Positions 26,696 through 34,282 are shown, counted from the stretch's first letter. The stretch: DNA of 64,000 nucleotides from Erwinia sp. SLM-02 (GCF_037450285.1 NZ_JAQISN010000001.1:372001-436000), one strand, 5' to 3'. Notes: generated from the letters alone by a model not told the origin. Made by a program: numbers and translations.

Positions 26696-27111
26696 CGGTT
26701 CGGGTGCCCACTCTCCGCGCCCGCCTCACTCTCAGCCGCAACGGCCGTCATTTCACCTTTTGCCAGGAAGAGGATACCGGCAAGGATCAGCAGCCCGCCC
26801 ATCATTTTGGTCAGCGTCAGGGTATCGTCAAAGAGCCAGACTGAAAGCAGCGTGACGCTGATGATTTCGAGGTGTGAGGCGGCAAATGCCGGGCCGATCG
26901 GAGCGTACTTGAGCAGCGTCATCCAGGTGAAAAACGCGCCGATGTAACCCACGAATGCTCCATAAATCCACGGATGGCTGAATACGCGTGACAGCCACGC
27001 AGCGTCCATCGTCAGCGGCAATGCGTGAATAGCGGCCGATTTAAAGCTGATTTGCGCCAGCGTATCAAATACCATTAACGTCAGAAAACCAACAAGATAA
27101 AAACGCTTCAT
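26692..27111 (-). CDS. SMR/EamA-type small transporter, subunit 2
   Basis: A 139-aa protein with four hydrophobic helices and a polar C-terminal tail (TAVAAESEAGAESGHPNR). Helix 1 carries FDTLAQISFKSA, the same place where ArnE/ArnF have xxAQLxxK. Its start overlaps the stop of the companion gene by one base, so the two are probably made in equal amounts and work as a pair. Members of this group flip lipid-linked sugars or export small polar compounds. Confidence 0.75.
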   Translation of the reverse strand: MKRFYLVGFLTLMVFDTLAQISFKSAAIHALPLTMDAAWLSRVFSHPWIYGAFVGYIGAFFTWMTLLKYAPIGPAFAASHLEIISVTLLSVWLFDDTLTLTKMMGGLLILAGILFLAKGEMTAVAAESEAGAESGHPNR

Positions 27112-27467
27112 CAGTTAATCCCTATGATCCCTACGCCCAGCGTAATCAGCAAAATGCCGGTCAGACGCCAGCGGGTGAGTGATTCCTTAAACCAGATCCG
27201 GCCTGCCAGCATGATCGTCACGATGCTGGTGCAGCCCAGCAGCATGCCCACCGAGAGCGGAACGAGCGTGAGAAAAGCCAGCCAGAGCACAAACTCCAGG
27301 ATGTAACAGGCCATCCCCAGCCATATCCACGGCCTCAGCAGCATGTACCGCCACTGCTGCATTCCCTGATAGTGTGCGCTGCCGCTGGCCGCAGCCTTAA
27401 ATGACAGCTGGCCAAGGCTGTCAACGATCACATTTAGCAGCCAAAGTAGCAGGGTGAGGTTGCTCAT
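27111..27467 (-). CDS. SMR/EamA-type small transporter, subunit 1
   Basis: A 118-aa protein with four hydrophobic helices. VDSLGQLSFKAA in helix 1 and VPLSVGMLLGCTSIVTIMLAGRIWFKESL in helices 3 and 4 follow the small multidrug resistance pattern. It overlaps the hydrolase gene upstream by 4 bp and the second transporter by 1 bp. A pair of unequal SMR subunits beside a DegT-type aminotransferase mirrors arnB with arnEF, which makes flipping of an aminated lipid-linked or amphipathic product a fair guess. Confidence 0.75.
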   Translation of the reverse strand: MSNLTLLLWLLNVIVDSLGQLSFKAAASGSAHYQGMQQWRYMLLRPWIWLGMACYILEFVLWLAFLTLVPLSVGMLLGCTSIVTIMLAGRIWFKESLTRWRLTGILLITLGVGIIGIN

Positions 27468-28321
27468 AGCGCCTCGCTCAGTGCGGGGAAAATGTCTGAT
27501 TCGATGCCGGAACTGTAGCGGCGGATAAAGGCAATCGAGCGCTCAAACAGCTCCTGGCGATCGTTGTCGATCGTAATCATGTGATAGCTGTTGGCCAGCA
27601 GGACCATCTCGACGGGACCGCCAACCCTGTCACGCACCAGTTCGGCATTACGACGGTGCGAAATATCGTCATCGGCAGCATGTAACAGCAGGCAGGGCGT
27701 GTGAATGTGGTGCAGCTTGCGTCGGACATTGCGCGACAGCAGCAGGAATTCGTTGAGTGAAGGCCACGGGTTGCCGGGCAGTCCGGCGGCGGCGCTGTTA
27801 CCGCTGAGCATTTTGTCGGCTATTTTTTTGCGCAGCAGCTCATTTCGAATGCCGTAAGGCGGTTCTTCATTAAACATCTTACGACGGCCGACATTTAACA
27901 TACCGGCCAGAGGGAGCAGCCAGGGTGCAGCAAAGCGTGACAGCGGTGGGATGCTCCATCCGTCGTAGCGAAAGGTGACGCTATAAGCCAGCACGCCGGC
28001 GACGTTATCGGGCCAGGAGGCGGCATATTTCAGGGCAAGAACGGCCCCCATCGAGAGACCACAAACGAAAAGCGAATCAACCTGCTTTAGAAGTTTTTCC
28101 GCACCGTCTACCACGCTCTGGTACCAGTCCTGCCAGCGGGTCGCGATGAGATCTTCCACGCTGCCGCAGTGCCCGGCTAGCTGTAGTGCGTAGACGGTAC
28201 ATCCTGCGCGATGAAATTCACGCGCCACGCCCCGCATTTCGTTAGGCGTTCCCGTCAGTCCGTGGATCAGCAGCACCCCAATACGCCCACCGGGCAACAG
28301 ATAGTCGTGACGCGCGTTCAT
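27464..28321 (-). CDS. Alpha/beta-hydrolase (carboxylesterase / lysophospholipase-like)
   Basis: A 285-aa serine hydrolase. VLLIHGLTGTPNEM at 16-29 is the oxyanion region, CGLSMGA gives the nucleophile Ser90, HAADDDISH the acid (D217-219), and NSYHMITID the catalytic His247. Closest in layout to Est30-type carboxylesterases and monoacylglycerol lipases, with a cap around 120-190. It overlaps both neighbours by 4 bp (ATGA type). It has no signal peptide, so it acts in the cytoplasm, maybe freeing or transferring an acyl group during synthesis. Confidence 0.8.
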   Translation of the reverse strand: MNARHDYLLPGGRIGVLLIHGLTGTPNEMRGVAREFHRAGCTVYALQLAGHCGSVEDLIATRWQDWYQSVVDGAEKLLKQVDSLFVCGLSMGAVLALKYAASWPDNVAGVLAYSVTFRYDGWSIPPLSRFAAPWLLPLAGMLNVGRRKMFNEEPPYGIRNELLRKKIADKMLSGNSAAAGLPGNPWPSLNEFLLLSRNVRRKLHHIHTPCLLLHAADDDISHRRNAELVRDRVGGPVEMVLLANSYHMITIDNDRQELFERSIAFIRRYSSGIESDIFPALSEAL

Positions 28322-29034
28322 AACGTCTCCTGCGATGAAACACGCACGGCTTTCGCGATCTGTTTTTCAAGACAGGAACGGGCCTCAGCGAAACTTTCAA
28401 AAGGCGTGTGAGCAATACCGGCCCTGCGGCACTGCGCCAACAGCCCTTTCTTGGCCAGTACGTGGTCAGCCCTGGAGGCAACGCAGAAATCGGAGCGCCC
28501 GTCACCGATGACTAAAAAAGCGTGCGGGTTAAGTTTCTCTGCCACCCGACACTTGCAGGTGCCGCTTGCAAACCGACAGTCGGGGTTAAAATGCGGAAAG
28601 CTGATGTGCCAGCGTCGTTCACCGACCTGTTCGAGATGGTTCGCAATCACCGGCAGGCCTGCGATATTATTGTTGCGTAAAATTCGCTCGATGGCGTAAT
28701 CAAGGCCATCGCTAACGATATAAAGTGGGATTGACTGAGCTTTAGCCCAGCGAGCAAAATCACAAAATGCCTGGTCAATTTTAATCTGATCCAGGCAGGC
28801 ATCCAGTTGCTGGCGTGTTGCATCAAGTAATGATATTTGACCACTCAGGCAGTCACGGGACCCTATTTTTCCTTTTTCCCAGCGCGACTCCAGTAATTTC
28901 CAGTCAGGATGACCAAACTCTTCCATTAATGTATCAGTGACATCGGCACAACTAATTGTGCCGTCAAAATCACATACAATAATCCAGCGTGAATCTGCGT
29001 GCTTGATAATGCCGGATAATCCTTGCTGTTCCAT
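28318..29034 (-). CDS. HAD-superfamily phosphatase (MtnX/SerB-like)
   Basis: A 238-aa phosphatase and first gene of the five-gene operon. Motif I is CDFDGTISCAD (D22, D24), motif II IVSDG (S108), Lys161 lies in GTCKCRVAE, and motif III is IGDGRSDFCVA (D178, D182). The cap between motifs I and II is helical, as in phosphoserine phosphatase and the methionine-salvage enzyme MtnX. The substrate is probably a phosphorylated small intermediate of the cluster. No other mtn gene lies near, so methionine salvage is unlikely. The ATG has only a weak ribosome site. Confidence 0.8.
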   Translation of the reverse strand: MEQQGLSGIIKHADSRWIIVCDFDGTISCADVTDTLMEEFGHPDWKLLESRWEKGKIGSRDCLSGQISLLDATRQQLDACLDQIKIDQAFCDFARWAKAQSIPLYIVSDGLDYAIERILRNNNIAGLPVIANHLEQVGERRWHISFPHFNPDCRFASGTCKCRVAEKLNPHAFLVIGDGRSDFCVASRADHVLAKKGLLAQCRRAGIAHTPFESFAEARSCLEKQIAKAVRVSSQETL

Positions 29035-29341
29035 ATATAGCGTCCGACGAGTGAGTAGCGAAATAAGCCATTAAACAGGATGGCAAATTTCAACATATAA
29101 TGAGAAGGTTATTTTATAAGGAATAAGATAAATAAGATGTAAACGGAGTCCGGGCATTAACTCTTCCCCGCAGAATCACGCGTCAAAAGGCACAAATTGC
29201 ATTTTTAGTGGGAGCGGATTGAGAAGTTTGGAATGATAATTTCCGTGCGTGACGAAACGCGGGTGTGGGAATAGCATGGCCAGCCTGAAATCTTAACGCC
29301 CCATCCAGTCCTTACCGCACGGGGATAACCTGGAAGGAGGA
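29035..29341. other. 307-bp gap upstream of the HAD operon
   Basis: AT-rich. Must hold the minus-strand promoter of the five-gene operon and the end of the zinc-ribbon gene transcript. I see no clear hairpin, dyad or gene. Confidence 0.4.
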
Positions 29342-29551
29342 TTATTTCTTTCTCATACGGTTGAGAATTTTTTCAGCAATCACGGCCGGTAGTGCGTTAG
29401 AAAGTGCGGATAAGCCTGTCCGCGCATCGTGGCAGTTAAGCCTTTTACGACAGCAGGCACAAATGGCACCGTGATGCCCACCGCCGTTGTTTCCCATAGT
29501 AAAGATGAACTTTGTACTTCCACATTGTCCGCACCTTAACATTTTAATCAC
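29342..29551 (-). CDS. Small zinc-ribbon-like protein
   Basis: About 69 aa. Two Cys clusters, LRCGQCGS near the start and ICACCRKRLNC near residue 31, could bind one zinc ion; a helical basic tail (AEKILNRMRKK) follows. GGGAGG lies five bases before the GTG at 29551, so that start is preferred over a GTG at 29554 and the ATG at 29542, which is too far away. No recognised family and no operon partner. The central MGNNGGGHHGAI stretch suggests a loop between the two Cys knuckles. Confidence 0.55.
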   Translation of the reverse strand: MIKMLRCGQCGSTKFIFTMGNNGGGHHGAICACCRKRLNCHDARTGLSALSNALPAVIAEKILNRMRKK

Positions 29552-29949
29552 CACAGCCTCCCTGTTTCCTCATGGGTAAGAATTATCTTATCAAATTCAC
29601 ACCGGAGATCCATAAATAATATTAACTGTTTTCAAGTTGCGTAATTTAAATGTAAATAATTGAAAAATATCAATAAATTATTTATTTTGCGTGTTTTTTG
29701 CCCCAGTGTAAGATGTCGATTCGTAAATTAATTGAGATTTATATGATTTGGCATAAATTTTGTTCATTTTGGCAATAAAAGTGATGGGAAATCACGAGGG
29801 TGAATGTCAATTACGACGTCTCTTACGGGTCTTTTCATCTTTGAGTATTTTTTGAGCTGAACGTTCGGCGGTTTTTTTTCATCAATATTTTCATAGGGTT
29901 TGATTTATCTGTGATACCGAAAAAGAGCCATAAAGTAAGAAAAAACCGG
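29552..29949. other. Long AT-rich gap upstream of the pagP promoter
   Basis: No gene seen. GCTGAACGTTCGGC-GG followed by eight T residues at 29856-29879 resembles a weak terminator on the plus strand and could end a small RNA starting in this gap; the stem is short (four to six pairs), so this is only a possibility. Confidence 0.35.
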
Positions 29950-29983
29950 AGTTAATGAAGTGTTTAAGCGGAAACGCTATAAT
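29950..29983 (+). promoter_or_regulatory. PhoP-like box and -10 of pagP
   Basis: AGTTAA-TGAAG-TGTTTA at 29950-29966 resembles the PhoP direct repeat TGTTTA-N5-TGTTTA (second half perfect, first half 4 of 6). A consensus -10 TATAAT follows 11 bases later at 29978-29983, which is the spacing of class I PhoP promoters, where the box replaces the -35. PagP is PhoPQ-controlled in Salmonella and E. coli. Confidence 0.65.
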
Positions 29984-30076
29984 TAGCATTATTAGTCTAA
30001 CGTTGACCTGGCCGAAGTTTTTGGCCCTTACAGGAAGTTGATTCTTAATCATTCCCGGGGAGAAGTGAGAATTATT

Positions 30077-30646
30077 ATGGCAAGCCTGAAGAAATATCTC
30101 TTTTTACTGCTGCTCAATGGCCTTCTTTCGACAGGTGTGCAGGCCTCAAAGTTGAACGATGCGGTAGCGGAAGGGTGGCAATCGCTTACTGATAACGTCA
30201 GCCAGACCTGGCACGATCCGCAAACGGTGGACCTCTACATACCCGCGATTACCTGGCATAACCGCTGGACCTACGACAAAGAGAAAACCGATCGTTATAA
30301 CGAACGGCCGTGGGGGGCGGGTTTTGGGATCAGTCACTACAACGAGCAGGGAAACTGGAACGGCCTCTACGTGATGGCATTCAAAGATTCCTATAACAAG
30401 TGGGAACCCATTGGGGGATACGGCTGGGAGAAAACCTGGCGGCCACTGGCCGATGACAATTTCCATCTGGGTGCCGGGTTTACGGCGGGCGTCACGATGC
30501 GTGACAACTGGAATTATATTCCTATTCCGCTGGTATTACCCCTTGCATCAGTAGGTTATGGACCCGCAACATTTCAGATGACCTATATTCCTGGTACCTA
30601 CAATAACGGTAATGTTTATTTTGCCTGGCTTCGCTGGCAGTTCTAA
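30077..30646 (+). CDS. pagP: PagP, lipid A palmitoyltransferase
   Basis: Outer membrane enzyme that moves palmitate from phospholipid to lipid A, lowering permeability to cationic peptides. Start at ATG 30077 (MASLKKYLFLLLL), 189 aa with a signal peptide ending near VQA; the frame also runs upstream to 30038 without better evidence. The eight-stranded barrel is clear: DLYIPAITWHNRWTYDKEKTDRYNERPWGAGFG has the catalytic His, FKDSYNKWEP the Asp-Ser pair, and FHLGAGFTAGVTMRDNWNYIP and the final WLRWQF close it. Together with the arn genes it makes a PhoP-type lipid A defence set. Confidence 0.95.
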   Translation: MASLKKYLFLLLLNGLLSTGVQASKLNDAVAEGWQSLTDNVSQTWHDPQTVDLYIPAITWHNRWTYDKEKTDRYNERPWGAGFGISHYNEQGNWNGLYVMAFKDSYNKWEPIGGYGWEKTWRPLADDNFHLGAGFTAGVTMRDNWNYIPIPLVLPLASVGYGPATFQMTYIPGTYNNGNVYFAWLRWQF

Positions 30647-30796
30647 TGGAAGAAAAGTGCGAAAAAAATGAGGGAGGATAAAAAAAGTCGATATTTATCA
30701 CTTTTTCATCATTGTCCACTGGACAAAAGCCTCCGCAATTGCTGTACTAGATACCGACACAGTTTAGTGTCCATTTTTCATGTAAAGGTAATATAG

Positions 30797-31006
30797 ATGT
30801 CTAAGATCAAAGGTAGCGTTAAGTGGTTTAATGAGTCCAAAGGATTCGGTTTCATTACTCCTGAAGATGGTAGCAAAGATGTGTTCGTACACTTCTCTGC
30901 CATCCAGAGCAATGGTTTCAAAACTCTGGCTGAAGGTCAGCGCGTAGAGTTCGAAATCACCAACGGTGCCAAAGGCCCATCTGCTGCTAACGTTGCCGCT
31001 ATTTAA
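30797..31006 (+). CDS. cspE: CspE, cold-shock-family RNA chaperone
   Basis: A 69-aa cold shock domain protein with RNP1 KGFGFITP at 16-23 and RNP2 VFVHFSAI at 30-37, nearly identical to E. coli CspE. It melts RNA hairpins and affects transcription antitermination. The 150-bp leader from pagP includes a TTGTCC/GGACAA hairpin at 30712-30726. Place after pagP is as in E. coli. Followed by a strong terminator. Confidence 0.96.
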   Translation: MSKIKGSVKWFNESKGFGFITPEDGSKDVFVHFSAIQSNGFKTLAEGQRVEFEITNGAKGPSAANVAAI

Positions 31007-31025
31007 GTTATCAGACAGAATTTTT

Positions 31026-31055
31026 AAAACCCGCCTCGTGAGGCGGGTTTTTTTT
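31026..31055 (+). terminator. Terminator of cspE
   Basis: AAAACCCGCCT and AGGCGGGTTTT pair around CGTG and are followed by further T residues. It lies 19 bp after the cspE stop. Confidence 0.95.
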
Positions 31056-31146
31056 CGCCTGAAAAACGTGAATCACGTCTCAGGCAGCGGCACAGGCACT
31101 CTGACAGCACCCCGGCCGGGGGAACATCATGCCGCGGGCCACTATG

Positions 31147-31242
31147 TTAGTGCGCGAAGAACAGTACCAGCCAGGCGACAGCAGCGGTAAAGGTCAGCAG
31201 CGTAGCGAAGCTTTCAGTGGGAGTGCGGGGAAGCCAGTTCAT
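31147..31242 (-). CDS. Candidate small membrane protein, 31 aa
   Basis: ATG at 31242 follows AAAAGGCGCTCAAG; the frame reads MNWLPRTPTESFATLLTFTA then AVAWLVLFFAH and stops. Residues 12-30 form a single hydrophobic helix after a polar, Pro-containing N-terminus. It runs convergent to cspE, with 91 bp between its stop and the cspE terminator, and divergent from the GNAT gene. The 432 bp between that terminator and the GNAT gene hold no other gene. Not recognised; could be one of the many single-helix stress peptides of enterobacteria. Confidence 0.5.
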   Translation of the reverse strand: MNWLPRTPTESFATLLTFTAAVAWLVLFFAH

Positions 31243-31487
31243 CTTGAGCGCCTTTTACTGTGGGATAAACTGAGTCTGCCGTAAGAGTATTAAGGAAACA
31301 TTAATCTGACGGCGCGCCGGCAATAAACGTGAGTGAATTCACTTAGGATTACACTTATCAGCATTTGTAACATTACCGTGTGATCTGGCCCCTTGCGAGG
31401 ATAGCCTGGCTGAGGCTATAAACAATGACAGGAATTATTTCTGTTCGCGTTGATCGTATTAACCGCTGGCCTGTGTGGAGAGTGTGG

Positions 31488-31913
31488 ATGAATATTCGTC
31501 TTGCCGAATCGAGAGATGCTTTTGCCCTGAGCGCGCTGCTGGCGGAGCTTGGCTATGAGGGCACCGCCCCGTTTATTGAACGCCGTCTGGCGCAGCTGAT
31601 AGCAGATGATACGGAACGCCTGCTGATGGCAGAACATGGACACACGGTGTTGGGTTTCCTGTCGTTGCATTTTATTCCTCAGCTGGCGCTGTCCGGCGAT
31701 TTCGCCCGTATCAGCTATTTTTGTATTGCTGAAGGAGAACGAAGTAAAGGAGCCGGTCAGCAGCTGCTGGCCTATGCTGAGAAGCTGGCCCGCGATCGCG
31801 GCTGTGACCGGATGGAAGTCCACTGCCACGAGCGACGCGAGAAAGCTAACGCGTTTTATCTGCGCGAAGGATTCACCGAATCACCGCGTTATCATATTAA
31901 GGAGCTGGACTGA
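31488..31913 (+). CDS. GNAT-family N-acetyltransferase
   Basis: A 141-aa acetyltransferase from ATG 31488 (MNIRLAESRDAFALS), preceded by GGAGAGTG; an upstream ATG at 31425 adds a non-conserved lead. The coenzyme A loop is seen in CIAEGERSKGAGQQLL (near 85), and VHCHERREKANAFYLREGF near 115 is the typical C-terminal strand-helix. The acceptor is unknown. It occupies the place of crcB in E. coli and lies 3 bp before ybeM, so they share a message. Confidence 0.82.
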   Translation: MNIRLAESRDAFALSALLAELGYEGTAPFIERRLAQLIADDTERLLMAEHGHTVLGFLSLHFIPQLALSGDFARISYFCIAEGERSKGAGQQLLAYAEKLARDRGCDRMEVHCHERREKANAFYLREGFTESPRYHIKELD

Positions 31914-31916
31914 CGG

Positions 31917-32717
31917 ATGAAAGTTGCTGCCGGGCAGTTTGCCGTGCGCCGCGAATGGCAGGAAAACGCGGCTATATGTATCGGCCTGATGATGGATGCC
32001 GCTCGTGAAGGCGCTCGCCTGCTGGTTTTACCGGAGGCCGTGCTGGCCCGGGACAACAGCGATCCCGACTGGGGGGTACGCTCCGCGCAGCCGCTGGACG
32101 GTCCGTTTGTCAGCCAGCTGCTGGCAGCCAGCCGGCAAAATACCCTGACGACTATTCTCACGCTGCACGTGCCGGATGGCGAAGGGCGGGTATTCAATGT
32201 GCTGATCGCCATCAGCAACGGGCAAATCATTGCGCGCTATAACAAACTGCATCTGTACGACGCTTTTGCCATGCAGGAGTCGCGTAACGTCAGTGCAGGA
32301 GATGAGCTGCCGCCGCTGCTTGATATCGACGGCATCAGGGTTGGACTGATGACCTGCTACGATCTCCGTTTTCCAGAGATGGCGCGCAGGCTGGTACTGG
32401 ACGGTGCTTCGCTGCTGGTTCTGCCCGCTGCATGGGTCAGAGGCCCGCACAAGGAGATGCACTGGGACGTTCTGGTGACCGCCCGGGCGCTGGAAAATAC
32501 CTGCTACGTGGTGGCGGTAGGGGAGTGTGGCCCGCGCAATATTGGCAACAGTCTGGTGGTGGACCCGTTAGGAATGGCGATTGCCCGAGCCGCTGAAGTC
32601 CCGGCACTGTTAACGGCGGAGGTCGACCCGCAGCGCATAGCCGCAGTACGCCAGGCCCTGCCGGTACTGGAAAACCGCCGTTTTTGTCGCCCCGAGCTTT
32701 CCGCTAAACGTGACTGA
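31917..32717 (+). CDS. ybeM: YbeM, deaminated glutathione amidase (nitrilase family)
   Basis: A 266-aa carbon-nitrogen hydrolase with the full Glu-Lys-Cys triad: E40 in VLPEAVLA, Lys near 110 in RYNKLHLYD and Cys near 146 in LMTCYDLRFPE. Nit1/YbeM-type enzymes break down deaminated glutathione made by transaminase side reactions. In E. coli K-12 ybeM is damaged, whereas this copy is full length. Gene order between cspE and tatE is conserved. Confidence 0.9.
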   Translation: MKVAAGQFAVRREWQENAAICIGLMMDAAREGARLLVLPEAVLARDNSDPDWGVRSAQPLDGPFVSQLLAASRQNTLTTILTLHVPDGEGRVFNVLIAISNGQIIARYNKLHLYDAFAMQESRNVSAGDELPPLLDIDGIRVGLMTCYDLRFPEMARRLVLDGASLLVLPAAWVRGPHKEMHWDVLVTARALENTCYVVAVGECGPRNIGNSLVVDPLGMAIARAAEVPALLTAEVDPQRIAAVRQALPVLENRRFCRPELSAKRD

Positions 32718-32825
32718 AAGTTCTTATCCTGTTACAGATTGCCGCTGCACTCCGGGCTTCCACGCGCGTTAAAATAAGTGGAACTGGGGTAGGTTACCCT
32801 GCTATTTAACGCAAAGAAGGTAGAT

Positions 32826-33029
32826 ATGGAAGGTTTAAGTATCGGCAAACTGCTGATTGTCGGCGCGCTGATCGTTCTGCTTTTTGGCACCAATAAATTA
32901 CGCACGCTGGGCGGTGATTTAGGGGCGGCTATCAAAGGCTTTAAAAAAGCGATGAATGATGATGATGCAGCGGCGAAACCCTCAACGACCGATGAGAACT
33001 CTGCCGGTCAGCCCGCCCGTAAAGAGTAG
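32826..33029 (+). CDS. tatE: TatE, Tat translocase TatA-like subunit
   Basis: A 67-aa protein with one N-terminal membrane helix (SIGKLLIVGALIVLLFGTN), the amphipathic helix KLRTLGGDLGAAIKGFKKAM with the FGTNKLRTLG hinge, and a short acidic tail. It can stand in for TatA in twin-arginine export. AAAGAAGGTAGAT precedes the ATG. Its place between ybeM and lipA matches E. coli. Confidence 0.93.
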   Translation: MEGLSIGKLLIVGALIVLLFGTNKLRTLGGDLGAAIKGFKKAMNDDDAAAKPSTTDENSAGQPARKE

Positions 33030-33043
33030 GCTGGGCTTAGGCG

Positions 33044-33079
33044 AAAAAAAACGGATGACGACGGTCATCCGTTTTTTTT
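33044..33079. terminator. Two-way terminator between tatE and lipA
   Basis: Eight A, CGGATGAC, loop GACG, GTCATCCG and eight T: a perfect 16-pair stem whose A/T ends give a T run on both strands. It ends tatE (plus) and lipA (minus, 14 bp after the stop). Confidence 0.96.
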
Positions 33080-33092
33080 ATGCCTGCCGGAA

Positions 33093-34058
33093 TTACTTCA
33101 CTTCCAGACCTTTTGCCTGCATGTCCGCATGATAAGACGAACGTACAAACGGGCCACAGGCGGCATGGGTAAAGCCCATATCCATGGCGGCGGCTTTCAT
33201 TTCATCAAACTCAGCCGGGCTGACGTAGCGCTGAACCGCCAGGTGGTGACGGCTTGGCTGCAGATACTGGCCCAGCGTTAACATGGTTACGCCGTGGCGA
33301 CGCAGATCGCGCATCACTTCAACGATTTCTTCGTTGGTTTCACCCAGTCCGACCATCAGGCCGGATTTGGTCGGAATATCGGGATGCGCTTCTTTAAAGC
33401 GTTCCAGCAGCTTGAGTGACCACTCATAGTTCGCCCCCGGACGAACCTGGCGGTAAACGCGCGGCACGTTCTCCAGGTTGTGGTTGAACACGTCAGGTGG
33501 GGAAGTGTTGAGGATCTCCAGCGCACGGTCCATACGACCGCGGAAATCCGGTACCAGCGTTTCGATTTTGATGTTCGGACTTTTTTCACGGATGGCCGTG
33601 ATGCAGTCGGCAAAGTGCTGGGCACCGCCGTCGCGCAGATCGTCACGGTCAACGGAGGTAATCACCACGTAGCGCAGCGCCATATCGGCAATCGTCTGGG
33701 CCAGTTTACCCGGCTCGTTGCTGTCCGGGGTGACGGGACGACCGTGGGCAACGTCGCAGAACGGGCAGCGGCGCGTACAGATTGCCCCGAGGATCATAAA
33801 GGTCGCGGTACCGTGGTTAAAACATTCAGCAAGATTGGGACAGGAAGCCTCTTCGCAGACGGAATGCAGACCATTTTTACGCATTGCGGCTTTAATGCCC
33901 TGAATGCGGCTGGAATCTGCAGGGAGTTTGATTTTCATCCACTCTGGCTTACGCAGTATTTCAGTACGCTCGGTCATCACGGTTTTCACCGGGATCAACG
34001 CCATTTTGTCTGCATCGCGGTATTTAACACCGCGTTCCATCAGAATCGGTTTACTCAT
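33093..34058 (-). CDS. lipA: LipA, lipoyl synthase
   Basis: Radical SAM enzyme that inserts two sulfur atoms into protein-bound octanoate. The 321-aa product equals the E. coli length. Auxiliary iron-sulfur cluster Cys lie in CEEASCPNLAEC near 68, the SAM cluster in CTRRCPFCDVAHGRP near 94, and the C-terminal RSSYHADMQ provides the Ser ligand. In E. coli a LysR gene, ybeF, lies between lipB and lipA; here only 224 bp of non-coding, AT-rich sequence separates them. Confidence 0.97.
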   Translation of the reverse strand: MSKPILMERGVKYRDADKMALIPVKTVMTERTEILRKPEWMKIKLPADSSRIQGIKAAMRKNGLHSVCEEASCPNLAECFNHGTATFMILGAICTRRCPFCDVAHGRPVTPDSNEPGKLAQTIADMALRYVVITSVDRDDLRDGGAQHFADCITAIREKSPNIKIETLVPDFRGRMDRALEILNTSPPDVFNHNLENVPRVYRQVRPGANYEWSLKLLERFKEAHPDIPTKSGLMVGLGETNEEIVEVMRDLRRHGVTMLTLGQYLQPSRHHLAVQRYVSPAEFDEMKAAAMDMGFTHAACGPFVRSSYHADMQAKGLEVK

Positions 34059-34282
34059 AGTCTTGCTAGTTCCAGGTTGGATTGCGGCGAAAATACCCGC
34101 TAAACACTAAATGAGTTTGTGGTACACCCTTTTAACTTTCGGACATCAGCCTGTCTGACCGTCTGCTCCGACGTAAAATTGTTTGGGTGAATTCAACTTT
34201 TTTTGAAAAAGCATAAAAATTATATCATCTCTCGTTTACAGAAACAGCCTGCCAGTGCGAGAAAGCGTTACAGAATTGTAAA

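Noticed and set aside
28318..29034. MtnX of methionine salvage
   Set aside because: Motifs are shared by the wider HAD group and no other methionine salvage gene is near; left as a phosphatase of unknown substrate.
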